64,000 nucleotides of DNA from Adenanthera pavonina. Taxonomy: Eukaryota > Streptophyta > Magnoliopsida > Fabales > Fabaceae. Location: positions 12,976,001-13,040,000 of the forward strand of contig JAIVEN010000021.1 in NCBI GenBank assembly GCA_026686845.1, read 5' to 3'. Shown in pieces: positions 11,803-22,464 of this stretch. Under the pieces are notes generated by a model. That model made no database searches, was not told the DNA's origin, and saw only the letters and a list, made by a program, of their open reading frames with translations. The stretch's first letter is position 1. The number at the start of each line of letters is the position of its first letter. The position numbers were made by a program, and so were the translations under genes.

Positions 11803-13593
11803 TGTGAGGTTTAGTATAATATAAGTTTTGATGATGACAAATATAGAGTAATAAGGCATAAATGCGTTATATGTATCTGACATATATAATATTCCTTAAA
11901 GAAGTAAAATACATATTAGCATGTATTTAATTATGGTTATAATACATATATCATGCTATGTGTAAATATATCCACTGCACTTTTACAATAAATAATATAA
12001 GTTGGATATATAAACTGGACTAACTGCTTGGTTTGTAAGTGTAATATGTTAAATGTAGGTTGGTCCAAGTAAGAAGAGTGAGCATTGCAATACAGAAATG
12101 AAAATTAATATCATGCCTCACTTAAGAAAGAAGAAAGGAAAGGATGAAAAATGGAAGATCAGAAGGGAGCATGCTAAGAAGGAAATGACCAAGTGGAAGT
12201 GGAACTTAACATTTGAAGACCTAGTCACTGGTATATTTTATTTTCACATAGGTCTTGAGGTGGGATTAATCTTTGAAAATTACTTAATCTTGTTACCATA
12301 TGTTTTAAATGAGTTAGATTAAGTAAGTCTAATGTTAGCATAAGTTAAATTTGAAAAACTCTGATGACAGACAAATTTTGAGATGTTAAATTTCATATAC
12401 TTTGTAAAAATATGAATTTTGCTGACTGAAATTTGAAGTTCCAGAGATATTACCTCTGACAGATGAATTTTAAGTGTTGAAATTTGAATTTCGAGTCAAG
12501 CATAGTTAGTGAAATCTGATTTTCAAGAATCTAGAGTTTGACCTTTGATTAGTATTTTTAATATATCTCTCAAAATACATATGTATTTGATGTGAAACTT
12601 ATTTCATATGAAACTAGACTTAATAAGATTTTCAAAGAAGGTTATTTCACTCAAAATAAAGATCATATGAAAAAGCTATGGTTATTTAAAGTTGAGTAGT
12701 GAGATATGAATTTTCAGTTTTGACCTCTTATCATTCTTTTGATCATATCTTACAGAATAAGTTTTATTTTGAAGTGAAATTTATTTCATTTGAAAGTAGA
12801 CATTGAGAGCTTTCCATCAATAGATCATTTGCTTAATTTGGAGTTAAAATGAGAGAGTTATGGCTTCTGCAAAATTGTCTATAGTGCAAAATTCAAAGTT
12901 ACGTAGGTTCCATTGCGATAGACGAATTTCGGGCCTCCGAAATTCGAATTTCGAAGGGAACCTTCGTGCAAAGTTGGATTTGCCACTGATAGACAAATTT
13001 TGACATTGAAAATTTGAACTTTAGGTCCAACAAATAAATTTTGGCTTTCAAAATTAAATTTCAAAACATCAAAATGTGAAAATACTTCCAGAAAAGCTGA
13101 CAGACGAATTTTGGCTTTAAAAATTCGAACTTCAAGTATAACAGACGAATTTTAGCTTTGAAAATTTGAATTTTGAATTTCCAGAAACATAGAAATACTT
13201 CTGGAACAACCAACAGATGAATTTTCACATCCAAAATTCAAATTTCAAAAGGAAGAACTTGTGCCATATTGAGTTGCTCACTGTCAGACGAATTTTGGGA
13301 ACCAAAATTTGAACTTTGAAAACACTATAGCAATATGGAACAACTGTTCACACTTACCAGAAGTAGTTTAAACTTGAAAATTCAAATGTTCTAACATAGA
13401 AACATTTGTCAAAATGAAAATTCAAATTTCAACTTTGAACAGACGAACTTCAAAGTTCAACGCTAAAAACTTTAACTTATGGTCTCTTCGAAATTCATCT
13501 GTTGACATCCAAAATTCAAATTTTAGTATGTCAGAAACATTAAATGTGGTTGGTAAATGGCTAGTTTTGCAGAGTAAATCGTTGCGTAACGTC

Positions 13594-13650
13594 TCTAACG
13601 GCTAGATCCTGTATCTAATGTCTAATTACACCACAAAACTATAAATAGAA
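13594..13650 (+). promoter_or_regulatory. LTR core promoter: MSA-like motif plus TATA box (D2)
   Basis: TCTAACGGCTA at 13594-13604 and CTATAAATAGAA near 13639-13650, in the same order and spacing as in C0. Confidence 0.6.
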
Positions 13651-14165
13651 CATCATTTGAACTTATGGGAAAACAATCTTAAGAGAGCTTATGGGAAAAT
13701 GCTGCTACAACTTGTAAAATCTTTCTATCTTAGTATTGTTTGAAAAACCTACCTCAATAGAGTGAACTTTCAATGTATTATCTACTCTTCAAGAGAGTTT
13801 TCATTCTGTAAACATTTCTTTCTACATATTCTGGGTAGAATCTTAGTGTGGGGAAACACTAAGGGATTTACATATCTCTTAAGGGTGTGAGGAGAGTGGC
13901 TTCACAAGTGCCTACTGAAACTTGTGAGAATATACTAAGGCTTCACAGGTGCCCGGATCAAACTTGTGGGATATAGTGGAAAATCTCAAGTGGTGGCTTG
14001 GGGACTGGATGTAGGCCAAGTGGTTGGGCTGAACTAGTATAAATCATTGTGTATTATTCTTTATCTTCTTTACTCAGCTGTTGCACTCAACCATGTCTGT
14101 TTATCCCTGTTTTACTGCACTCTTAGTGAAATTGGGTTATGATCCAAAAGAGCAAAAATCTTGCA

Positions 14166-14194
14166 TCACCCAACTCACCCCCCTTCTTGGGTGA
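14166..14194 (+). other. U5 stem-loop of D LTR
   Basis: The arms TCACCCAA and TTGGGTGA enclose a C-rich loop, 15 bases before the LTR end. The C family has CTTCCCAA and TTGGGAAG at the same place (14367-14394). Confidence 0.6.
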
Positions 14195-14209
14195 TCAGTT
14201 AACCTAACA

Positions 14210-14409
14210 GGGACTGGACATAGGTCAAGTGGAGAGACCGAACCAGGATAAATATATGAGTTTTCTTCTCTTTACTGCAATTTTTCAGTTTATTTACTCA
14301 TACTCTATTTTACCTTCTATACTTTACTTTCTTCACTTTCTTGACATTGTGCAGAAAATTTTCAAGCTTCCCAATTCACCCCCCTCTTGGGAAGCCAGCC
14401 TAACTAACA
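14210..14409 (+). mobile_element. 5' LTR of element C1, second segment
   Basis: C LTR sequence resumes after the solo D insert with the second GGGAC. It includes the U5 stem-loop (14367-14394) and ends CTAACTAACA at 14409. Confidence 0.92.
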
Positions 14410-14411
14410 AG

Positions 14412-14427
14412 TGGTATCAGAGCCCGG
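14412..14427 (+). other. Primer-binding site of element C1
   Basis: TGGTATCAGAGCCCGG begins two bases after the LTR end. Its first twelve bases match the plant initiator tRNA-Met PBS exactly. Confidence 0.93.
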
Positions 14428-14464
14428 ATTTCTAATCAAAGGATTTCATAGTGTGGGAATTAAA

Positions 14465-16140
14465 ATGGTTGGCTTTGGAGAAAGCATATTACCAGAAGAC
14501 AACAACAAAAATAGACCACCTAGCTTCAGTGGAGAACACTATGGGTACTGGAAGATGAGAATGCAAGTCTATCTCCAGTCAATTGATCGGGACATCTGGT
14601 CAGTCATTCGGAAGGGAGATTTTGTTCCAATGGCTTTGGAAGATGATGGAAAATACAGAGAGAAGCCAAAAGTTGAATGGAATGAGGAAGATAGAAGAAG
14701 AGTCTTGTTAAACTTCAAGGCAAAACACTATTTGGTCAGTGCTTTGAATCAAGATGAATTCTACAGAGTTTCCCAATGCTCCACTGCCAAGGAAATGTAG
14801 GACACCCTGCAAATTGCTCATGAAGGAACAACTAGAGTCAGGGAAAATAAACTAAATACATGCATAGGAGAATATGAAAGCTTCAGAATGGCTGAAAGAG
14901 AGAATGTAAAAGAGCTACAGAAGAGATTCACCCTCATTATGAATTAACTAAAGAGCCTGGGAAATGAGTATACTCAAACAGAAAAAGTAAGAAAGATCCT
15001 AAGAACTCTCCCTCTGGAATAGCAACCCATAGTAACAGCAATAGAGGAAGCCAGAGGAGAATCAATGGCCTTTGTCACAACTCTCTTTGGCAGCCTCGAG
15101 GAGTATGAAGGAAAAATGAAGGCTCTCAAGGAGGCTGGACAAGACAGAAAGAAAAAAGCTCTTACTCTCAAAGTTGCTGAGGAAAAATAAGAAGAATCTG
15201 ACGATGGAGAGGAACTCGATGAAAAAACTCTGGCTATGATGGCCAGAAAATTTGGAAGATTCTACAACAAAAAGAGAAACAAGAAAATCTTCAAGAAAGG
15301 AGCAACTGGAGATAGTAAGAGGGAAGCAAAAGAGCCTATCACTTTCTATGAATGCAAAAAGCAGGGACATATCAAATAGGATTGTTCATAATTTCTCAAG
15401 AAACAAGAAAAAGAAAAGAAAGCTGCAGACAAAGGCAAGAAGAAAAGAGCTTACATCTCATCAATATGGGGTAACAGCTCAGATGAAGAAGAAGATGATG
15501 AAAATGAAATTGCCAACATCTGTCTCATGGCACTTGCCTCTGAAGAAGCTGAAATCCCATGTAGCAGTGATCAAGAAGATGAGGTATATGAATCTGAACC
15601 TTCCTATTCTGAACTACTAGATGCATTTCATGAGCTGCATGATGAGTTTGTTAAGGTTGCTAAAGAATTGAAGCAAGCTAAGAAAAAGATTAACAAACTA
15701 GAATCTCAATGCAACATTTCTAAAATTACTTCTCTACCTATTACTGAATCTGTTTGCTGTAAATCATGCATTGAACTAAAGCAAACCAATGAATATCTAG
15801 TGAAAAACATGTCTAGGCTTATTAGAGGTAAAGATATGTTGTTTGCTTTAATGGGAAGCCAAAGAATATCACATGGAAAGGCTGGACTTGGCTATGATCC
15901 TTGTGCTGTAAAAGAAAAGATTAAGAAGAAAAATCAGAATGTGTACATGAGACATTTTGTGCATGCTAATAGTAATATAAAGAAAGATCATATGTCACAT
16001 CACATTGAATCATATAATCAACCAAGGCATGTAAAACAAAAATATTATCTGCATTGTTTTCTTCCTACTTCTTAATCCAGCAGTTCCTTTACCATCTGTC
16101 ACTTCTGTAACAAGAAGGGACATATTTCCAGTTCATATGC
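14465..16140 (+). pseudogene. Sirevirus-like gag pseudogene of element C1
   Basis: Gag assembles the particle and binds element RNA. ATG 14465 (MVGFGESILPEDN) lies 54 bases after the PBS start. Visible blocks in order: SGEHYGYWKMRMQVYL, KGDFVPMALEDDGKY, LLNFKAKHYLVSAL (the DUF4219/UBN2-type N-terminal region of Copia gag), a helical middle, then MMARKFGRFYNKK. A first zinc knuckle, YECKKQGHIK.DC, has lost its first cysteine and gained a stop. A long acidic/coiled-coil C-terminus (about 15470-16075) follows. A second knuckle near 16104-16137, CHFCNKKGHISSSY, has its last cysteine changed to tyrosine. Several in-frame stops are TAG where homologous positions encode Trp. The reading breaks off at about 16140 in LTR sequence, so pol is absent. 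This layout is typical of Sireviruses. Confidence 0.9.
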
Positions 16141-17430
16141 TTTAAAGAAAAATACTGACTAACAGACAAACTTTGAATTGTTAAAGTCCATATATGTAGT
16201 TCAAAATTTGAACTTTTGTAACTGAAATTCAAAGTTATAGAGATATTACCTTTGACGGATGAATTTCAGGTGATTGAAATTTGAATTTTTAGTCAAGTAA
16301 TTGAAAATTCATCTGAAGCTATGTCAAAGTGTGTCTAATATTAGAGTGTAAAAAAAGTTCAAAGTTAGTCCCACTGACAGATGAACTTTGGCTTGCAAAA
16401 TTCGAACTTTGGAACTAAGACATAAAAGTCTAATTAGAGTTCTCTCTAGCAGACGAATTTTGAAAGCTCAAAATTCAAATTTCGAAAAGTAGAACTCTTA
16501 TGCCATATTAAGTTACTCACTAATAAACGAATTTTGAATCTCCAAAATTCGAATTTCGAGTGCACTATAGCAATATAAGACAACTATTCACATTCAATAG
16601 ATGCATTTTAAACTTGAAAGTTCGTATGTCTTAACATGGAAATATTTGTCAGAATCAAAATTTGAATTTCACTTTTAAACAGACGAATTTTGAAAATTTA
16701 ATGTTAAAGTCTTTAGCTTATGGTGTCTGTGAAATTCATCTATTAACACCTCAAAATTTGAATTTCAGAGTGTCAAAAGCATTAAATGCGGTCGGTGAAT
16801 GGTTAGTTTTGTATAGTAACCATTGGGTAACATCTCTAACGGTTAGATCTTGTGTCTAACGTATAGTTATGACATAAATCTCTAAATAGAACTTCATTTA
16901 AAGTTGTGGGTAACAATTTTATGTTGTATATACTGAAACTCTGTCAAAATCATTAGACAAAGCCTTGTTCTGGCTCACACTTTATTTATTGCACTTCAAT
17001 TGTCATATTAGCTCTATATTATTGAGTATTTCTTGTTGTAATCAATCTTCTCTTCATCTAGAAGAAATATTTTCTTATGAGGGGATTTCATAAGGGATTT
17101 GGGAAACACTTTGCTAGAGTACAGAGTGATAAGTCTGTAAGCTCTTAGAACAGAGCATAAGGCTGTATTGTGACATTGCAAGGAGCCCATTGAATCCTTG
17201 CAAGATAATGAAAAATCCTAAGTGGTGGCTTGAGGACTGGACGTAGATCAAGAGAAGTTGATTGAACTAGGATAAATCATTGTGTCCTCTCTTTCTCTTC
17301 ATTGCCAACTGCCTCTTATATTTTACACTTTGCTTTCTGCAACTTTTACTTTTACAACTCTTTTATTATTTTGCAAAAGATTTTAAACTTCCTAATTCAC
17401 CCCACTCTTGGAAAGCTAACAAACCTAACA
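16141..17430 (+). mobile_element. 5'-truncated Copia LTR, mosaic of C- and D-like sequence
   Basis: The fragment begins at a point matching about 545 bases into the D LTR (compare 6640 and 12360). It ends like a C LTR, with a U5 segment CTTCCTAATTCACC and terminus CCTAACA at 17430. It abuts gag of C1, so the intervening pol and LTR start were lost. It carries an exact MSA match (16835-16845) and a degenerate TATA near 16878. A hairpin with a 9-bp stem lies at 16528-16551. It may be a third subfamily. Confidence 0.75.
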
Positions 17431-18177
17431 AACATTAAATACATAACTATACTGACTTAGCAAAATTCATCTATTGAACCTCAACATTTGAATTTTGGTA
17501 CGTCAAACAAATTTAATGTGGTTGTTAAATGGCTCTTTTGCAAAGTAACAGTTAGAACTTATATTTAACGGATAGATCTTGTGTCTAATGAATAGTTAAG
17601 TCATAAATCTATAAATAAAACCTTATTTAAAATTATGGGTAACGAGTTAAGTAAGTTTGTGCCAAAATGCTGCTCCAATACATAAAATCTTTCTATGTTA
17701 GCATTCATAGTTAAACACTCCTCATTAGAGTGAGCTTTTAATGTATTTTCTACTCTGAAAGAGAGTTTCCATTTTGTAATCATTCTTTTCTAAAATTTAG
17801 GGGTAGAATTTTAGTTTGAGGAAACACTAAGGGAAGTTACACATCTTGTAAGGGTGTGGGAAGAGTGGCTTCACAAGTGCTAACTGAAACTTGTGGAATA
17901 TACTAATGTTTCATAAGTGCCCAAATCAACTTTGTGAGATATAGTGAAAATCTCAAGTTGTGGCTTGAGGACTAGATGTAAGCCAAGTGGTTAGGCTGAA
18001 TTAGGATAAATTCTTGTGTTTGATCCTTCATTTTCTTATGTCATCTATATCCTTCATCACCCTTTGTTCATCTTTGTTCTACTGTATTCTTAGTGAAATT
18101 GGGCTATGCTTAAAAAAAAGCAAAAATCTTGCATCACTCAATTCAATCCCCTCTTGGGTGACCAACCAAACCTTATA
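17431..18177 (+). mobile_element. Copia LTR fragment, family D, 3' part
   Basis: It aligns with D0 (2252-2985), with the same CATAACTA.. start and the same ending CCTTATA. A TATA box lies at 17609-17619. The U5 arms near 18132-18160 are partly decayed. No PBS follows. Confidence 0.75.
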
Positions 18178-19069
18178 ATTTGAGTTTTTAAAATGTAAAT
18201 TTCAAGTGTATTGTGAAAACTTGAAACAACTGTTCAAACCCAATAGATGCACTTTCAATATGAAAATTTGTATGAACTAATGCTGAATATCTTTTGCAAA
18301 CTCGAAATTCAAATGCCACTAAGTAATAGAGGAATTTCAAAGTTCAACATTAAAGATCTTACCTTCCTGTCTCTATGAAATTCATCTATTAAGTCCCAAA
18401 ATTTGAACTTTGGTGTGTCAGACGTATTAAATGTGGTTAGTGAATGGTTATTTTAGCAAAGTAATCATTGGTTGATGTCTCTAACAACTAGAACTTATGT
18501 CTAACGACTAGTTAAGACACAAATCTATCAATAAAACTTCATTTGAAGTTGTGAGTAATGAATTTAAGTCTGCTATTAGAAAAACTCTGCTAAAATTTTA
18601 TGTTAAAGGATTTTCACCTATACACTTCATTTAATGTTCTTCAACTTTAATATCTACTCTATTGAGAGAGTTTCCATTTCTGTAACAAATATTTTCTTCA
18701 TCTACAAGAAAGATTCTTTGTGAGGGGATTCACAAAGGGGTAAAGGGAATCACTAGTGAGAGCGATTAAGAGACTTTTTGTGTTCTTATAATAGAGCACA
18801 AGTATTGTACTATGATATTGCAAGGAGCCCACTGAATTCTTGCTGATAGTGAAAAATCTCAAGTGGTAGCTGAGGACGAGATGTAAGTCAAGTGGATTAA
18901 ACTAGACCAGGATAAATCACTAAATTTTTCTCTTCCTTTATCTCTTATATTCAATTTTCATTATACTTGATTTTTTTTGCAAACAATTTTACTGCTATAT
19001 TGTATTTTTGTTGGAAAAATTTCACACTTCCCAATTTACCCTCTTCTTAGGAAGCCAGTATTCTTAACA
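18178..19069 (+). mobile_element. Copia LTR fragment, C-like, 3' part
   Basis: A third LTR end in tandem. It has the landmark GTGAGGGGATTCACAAAGG near 18720 and a decayed U5 stem-loop CTTCCCAA...AGGAAG near 19027-19054. It ends CTTAACA at 19069. No PBS follows. Confidence 0.7.
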
Positions 19070-19197
19070 CTTTCTAAGTGTTTGAGCAAATGTTTGGGAG
19101 AAATTGACACAATTAAGTGATCAAATCTTATATTTAACATGACCTTGAGGGAACTCCTTGATACAATTCTAGAGCTTATAATCTTGTTATGGCATCT
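19070..19197 (-). mobile_element. Chromovirus internal remnant, left of solo A LTR
   Basis: Bases 19139-19197 match 63543-63601 of the chromovirus at the right end of the window. They continue at 22465 once the solo LTR is removed. Confidence 0.75.
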
Positions 19198-22100
19198 TGT
19201 AACACCCCTCATGTTATCTTTCTTGGTATTATGTTCAGGATCGAAGGAAACAAGACAGAGGAAGGCTCAAGTGGAGTCTGGAAGAGCTCCACGCCATGAC
19301 GAGGAGCAAGGCTGCCACTGCGAGAACCATTCCAGTGGTGTTGTTTTAGCTAAAACTGGTGGAGCAACAGTGAGGTGTGCTAGACCTGCGGTGAGAGTTG
19401 GGATTTTTGTTTAAATCCAGATCATTTTGGATGAATGAAAAGAAAAGAAACAAAGGGAGCGACAGAGGAAATTGAGGGAGCTTTGCTAGGGTTTGTGTTT
19501 TCTGGCCATTGGGAGTTGTTTTCAGCCTCTAGAAGCTTGGATTCAAGTTGGTAAGTGTTCTCTACTTCTCCCTTTCCATTTTCTTCAGTTGGAATTTGGG
19601 GTTTTACTATTTTAAGGTTGGATTTCTGGTTTGCGATGAAATCCACCAATTGAAATGGATGAAATGGTGTTAATGAAGTATGTTTTGATATTCTTGTTGC
19701 TTGGATGGGAGTTTTGAAGGGTTTATGCATAATTTGAGCTTAACCCTAGGTTGTTTTTGGTTAGAGCTCTTGGGAATCTGAAGTGTATGTGATTGAGTGG
19801 TGTTTGAATGGTCCCTAAGAGCTTATTGACGCATAAAAGGGGTGTTGGAACCTTGGGTTAGGCTAAAGCGATTAAATTGTGGAATTTGGATGTTTGGTAT
19901 ATTGTGTTTGTTAGTTAGGCTGGCTTCCCAAGAGGAGGGGGTGAATTGGGAAGATTAAAAATTTTCTGCAATATATCAAGAAGGTGAAGAATGCAATATA
20001 TGAAGGTAAAACAGAGTATAAATAAACAACAGTGAAAGTAGCAGAAAAGAGAAGAAGACTCAGAAATTTATCCTGGTTCGGTCTCTCCTCTTGACCTACG
20101 TCCAGTCCCCAAGTCACCACTTGAGATTTTCCACTATTCTGCAAGAATTCAGTGGGCTTCTTGCAAATGCCACAGTACAACGTTTGTTCTCTGTTTTCTA
20201 GAGCTCACTCAATCACTCTCTGCACTTTCACAAAGTGCTTCCCAATCCATTGTGATATCCCCTCACAAGAAAATCTATCTTCCAGATGAAGATTAGATTA
20301 TTTACAAAGATTAAACTCTCTTGAGTAGAGCGAATATGAAGGTTAAAGTACAAGTATTGAAGTGAGAGGGTAAAAGTCTTTGAGTAGAAGATTTGGCAGA
20401 GTTTCAGTATATACAAAGTTTAATTCATTACCCATAACTTTAAATGCTGTTATATTTATAGATTTAGGTCTTAAATATCCATTAGAGACAAAATCTATCC
20501 ATTGGAGAAATTATCCAACGGTTACTCTGAAAAACTATCCGTTAACCAACCATATTTAATGCTTCTGACATACTAAAATTCGAATTTTGGTTAGTCAACA
20601 GACGAATTTCGCAGACACCGAAGGTTAACAGCTTCAACGTGTAAATACCGAAGTTCGTCTGTTTATGGAGTAAAATTCGAATTTTGAAACTTAGAAAATA
20701 TTTCCATGTTGTGACATACAAATTTTCAAGTGGAAAGTTTTTTCTGTTAAGTGTGAACAGTATTTTCAATTTACTACAATGCCTTCAAAATTCAAATTTT
20801 GGAACCCCAAAATTCGTCTATCCGTAGCAGGCTCAAAAAGCACAGTAGTTCATTTACTTTGAAATTCGAATTTTCAAAATGTGAAGTTCGTCCGTCCGAG
20901 AGACCTCTTTTCAGACTTACTTTAACATTCAAATTTATAAACGCTGTCATCCGTATGTCCACATGCCATTGCATGCTAGCATGTCCATACGATGAATGTG
21001 ATGATAATGATGTTTATATATATGTGTGTAAAGGCATGTTGGTATGACATTAACATCTTCACCATATGATTGCATAGTGAGAGATTGATGATGAGATTAT
21101 GTGACATGAGATGATGATATGATAGAGATCCCTATCGCTAAATCCTCTCCGTGGGAAAGCCAGGCAGTAGAGGACAATATGATATGATGAAATATCCCTA
21201 TAACTAAATCCTCTCCTTGGGAGAGCCAGGTGGCAGTGGATTTGGGGATACACCTTCCCTAAATCACCATTAATTCGTGATGGTCCAGGGGAAGGAGAGC
21301 CACGGTCCGAGCTCTAGTGTAACTATTGCATTAGGTTAAGATGAGCTTGGTGATGTCCCGAAATCAATCTTCACCGACTGTTGGAAGGGAATCATCTATT
21401 GAAATGTTTTGTGATGACAACAGCTCGTGGTTCTAGCCGTGTATAAGGGAGAACATGCATACCATTCATTCATATTGCATTCATGAGTTGTATGAGATAT
21501 ATGTATATATATGTGTGTGTAGTTGTCCCCAGTTACTAAGACATTGTCTAACACCCCTCTCCCATAACTAACCTTCCAGGTGACAATTCTGACACTAGTC
21601 CGGAGAAGACGTGGGAGTAGCTACGTACGTGGGGATAGTCTATGTAGTGTCTATAATTGGATATTATATCTTATGCCAAGTAGGATAGAAGGTTTTGTAA
21701 TAGATGTTTAACATTGGGAGTATTGTTATAGATGATTGTATGTATGGTTATATGTGGAAAAGAGGTTGTTATGGTATGTATGTTATGTGTATGTGTTATA
21801 TGTGATGAAAGTTGGAACTATGCCTGATTGGTATATTTTAGGGTCTGTAGCCATTTGTCAAGTTGGGGTTCAAGAGAGTCAAATCTTAAAGGAGTGGTTC
21901 CTTTGGGGTGAAACCTCTTTGGACAAGTTAGTTTAGGGGTTTTGGACCTATATGAATGGTCTTTGAGTGACCAGTTGCCTTTGGTGGCAATTGGAGGTAG
22001 TTAGTGGTGAGTTTTGATCAATAAGTGGCCAAAACGGTGTCAAGGGTCCAGAATCTCCATACAGAGTTGGATTAAGGTGAAAGTGGTGTCTTTGGTTGGA

Positions 22101-22464
22101 TTAGGACTAGATTGACTTGTAGGAGTTGGAATCAAGTCAATTGGAGGTCGAAGCATAAAGTTATGCACGTCGGAAGCTCACCCCAGAGTATGGAAGTTGT
22201 TGATAAGGGATATCAGCATGGGGCGCCACGGCTCCAGAGTCCAGGCCTCGGTGCCAACAAAGACAGAAGTGATGGAGCAACAGGGGAGGCCGGAGCCGCG
22301 GCTGTACTGTAGCGACCGCGGCCCCAGCCCATTTTCTAGCAGTTTTGGGTTCGTTTTCGTTGTTCCGAAGTTTTGAGAAGTTGTTTTGAGTTGTTTGGGT
22401 TGTGTTTAGTTAGATTTTGAAGTTTTTGGTCAGTTCTGGAGGACTCAGGAGGTAGGGTGTTACA
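19198..22464 (+). mobile_element. Solo Gypsy LTR, family A (A1)
   Basis: It runs from TGTAACACCCC to GGTGTTACA and is flanked by the perfect duplication CATCT (19193-19197 and 22465-22469). The empty target is preserved in a related element at 63597-63601. The LTR carries a nested, truncated C LTR (19909 to about 20967). A second A copy lies at 49820-51678. It contains two tandem stem-loop units and a third stem-loop at about 21129-21300, and an unusually GC-rich stretch at 22190-22330. Confidence 0.93.
19909..20967 (-). mobile_element. Truncated Copia LTR, family C, nested in A1 (C2)
   Basis: On the minus strand this is the 3' two-thirds of a C LTR, ending CTAACTAACA at 19909. It stops about 20955-20967, where A-family sequence resumes. 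Comparison with the intact C LTR and with A2 shows that about 600 bases of C and about 300 bases of A are missing. CACAT or CCACAT microhomology lies at the junction. Confidence 0.85.

Larger units (their letters stand above)
11803..14209 (+). mobile_element. Solo Copia LTR, family D, inserted in a C LTR (D2)
   Basis: It runs from TGTGAGGTTTAG to CCTAACA, 2,407 bp, and is flanked by the perfect duplication GGGAC (11798-11802 and 14210-14214). No internal region remains. It is the best full-length D LTR in the window. It contains an MSA-like motif (13594-13604), a TATA box (about 13639-13650) and a U5 stem-loop (14166-14194). A smaller hairpin at 12923-12946 has a perfect 10-bp stem. Confidence 0.93.

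Noticed and set aside
10898..13150. Heat-shock elements in the LTRs
   Set aside because: The GAA and TTC blocks in AAATTCGAATTT are not spaced as nGAAnnTTCn, so the match fails.
15062..15370. 102-codon minus-strand open frame
   Set aside because: It is antisense to the charged part of the C1 gag pseudogene and has no features of its own.
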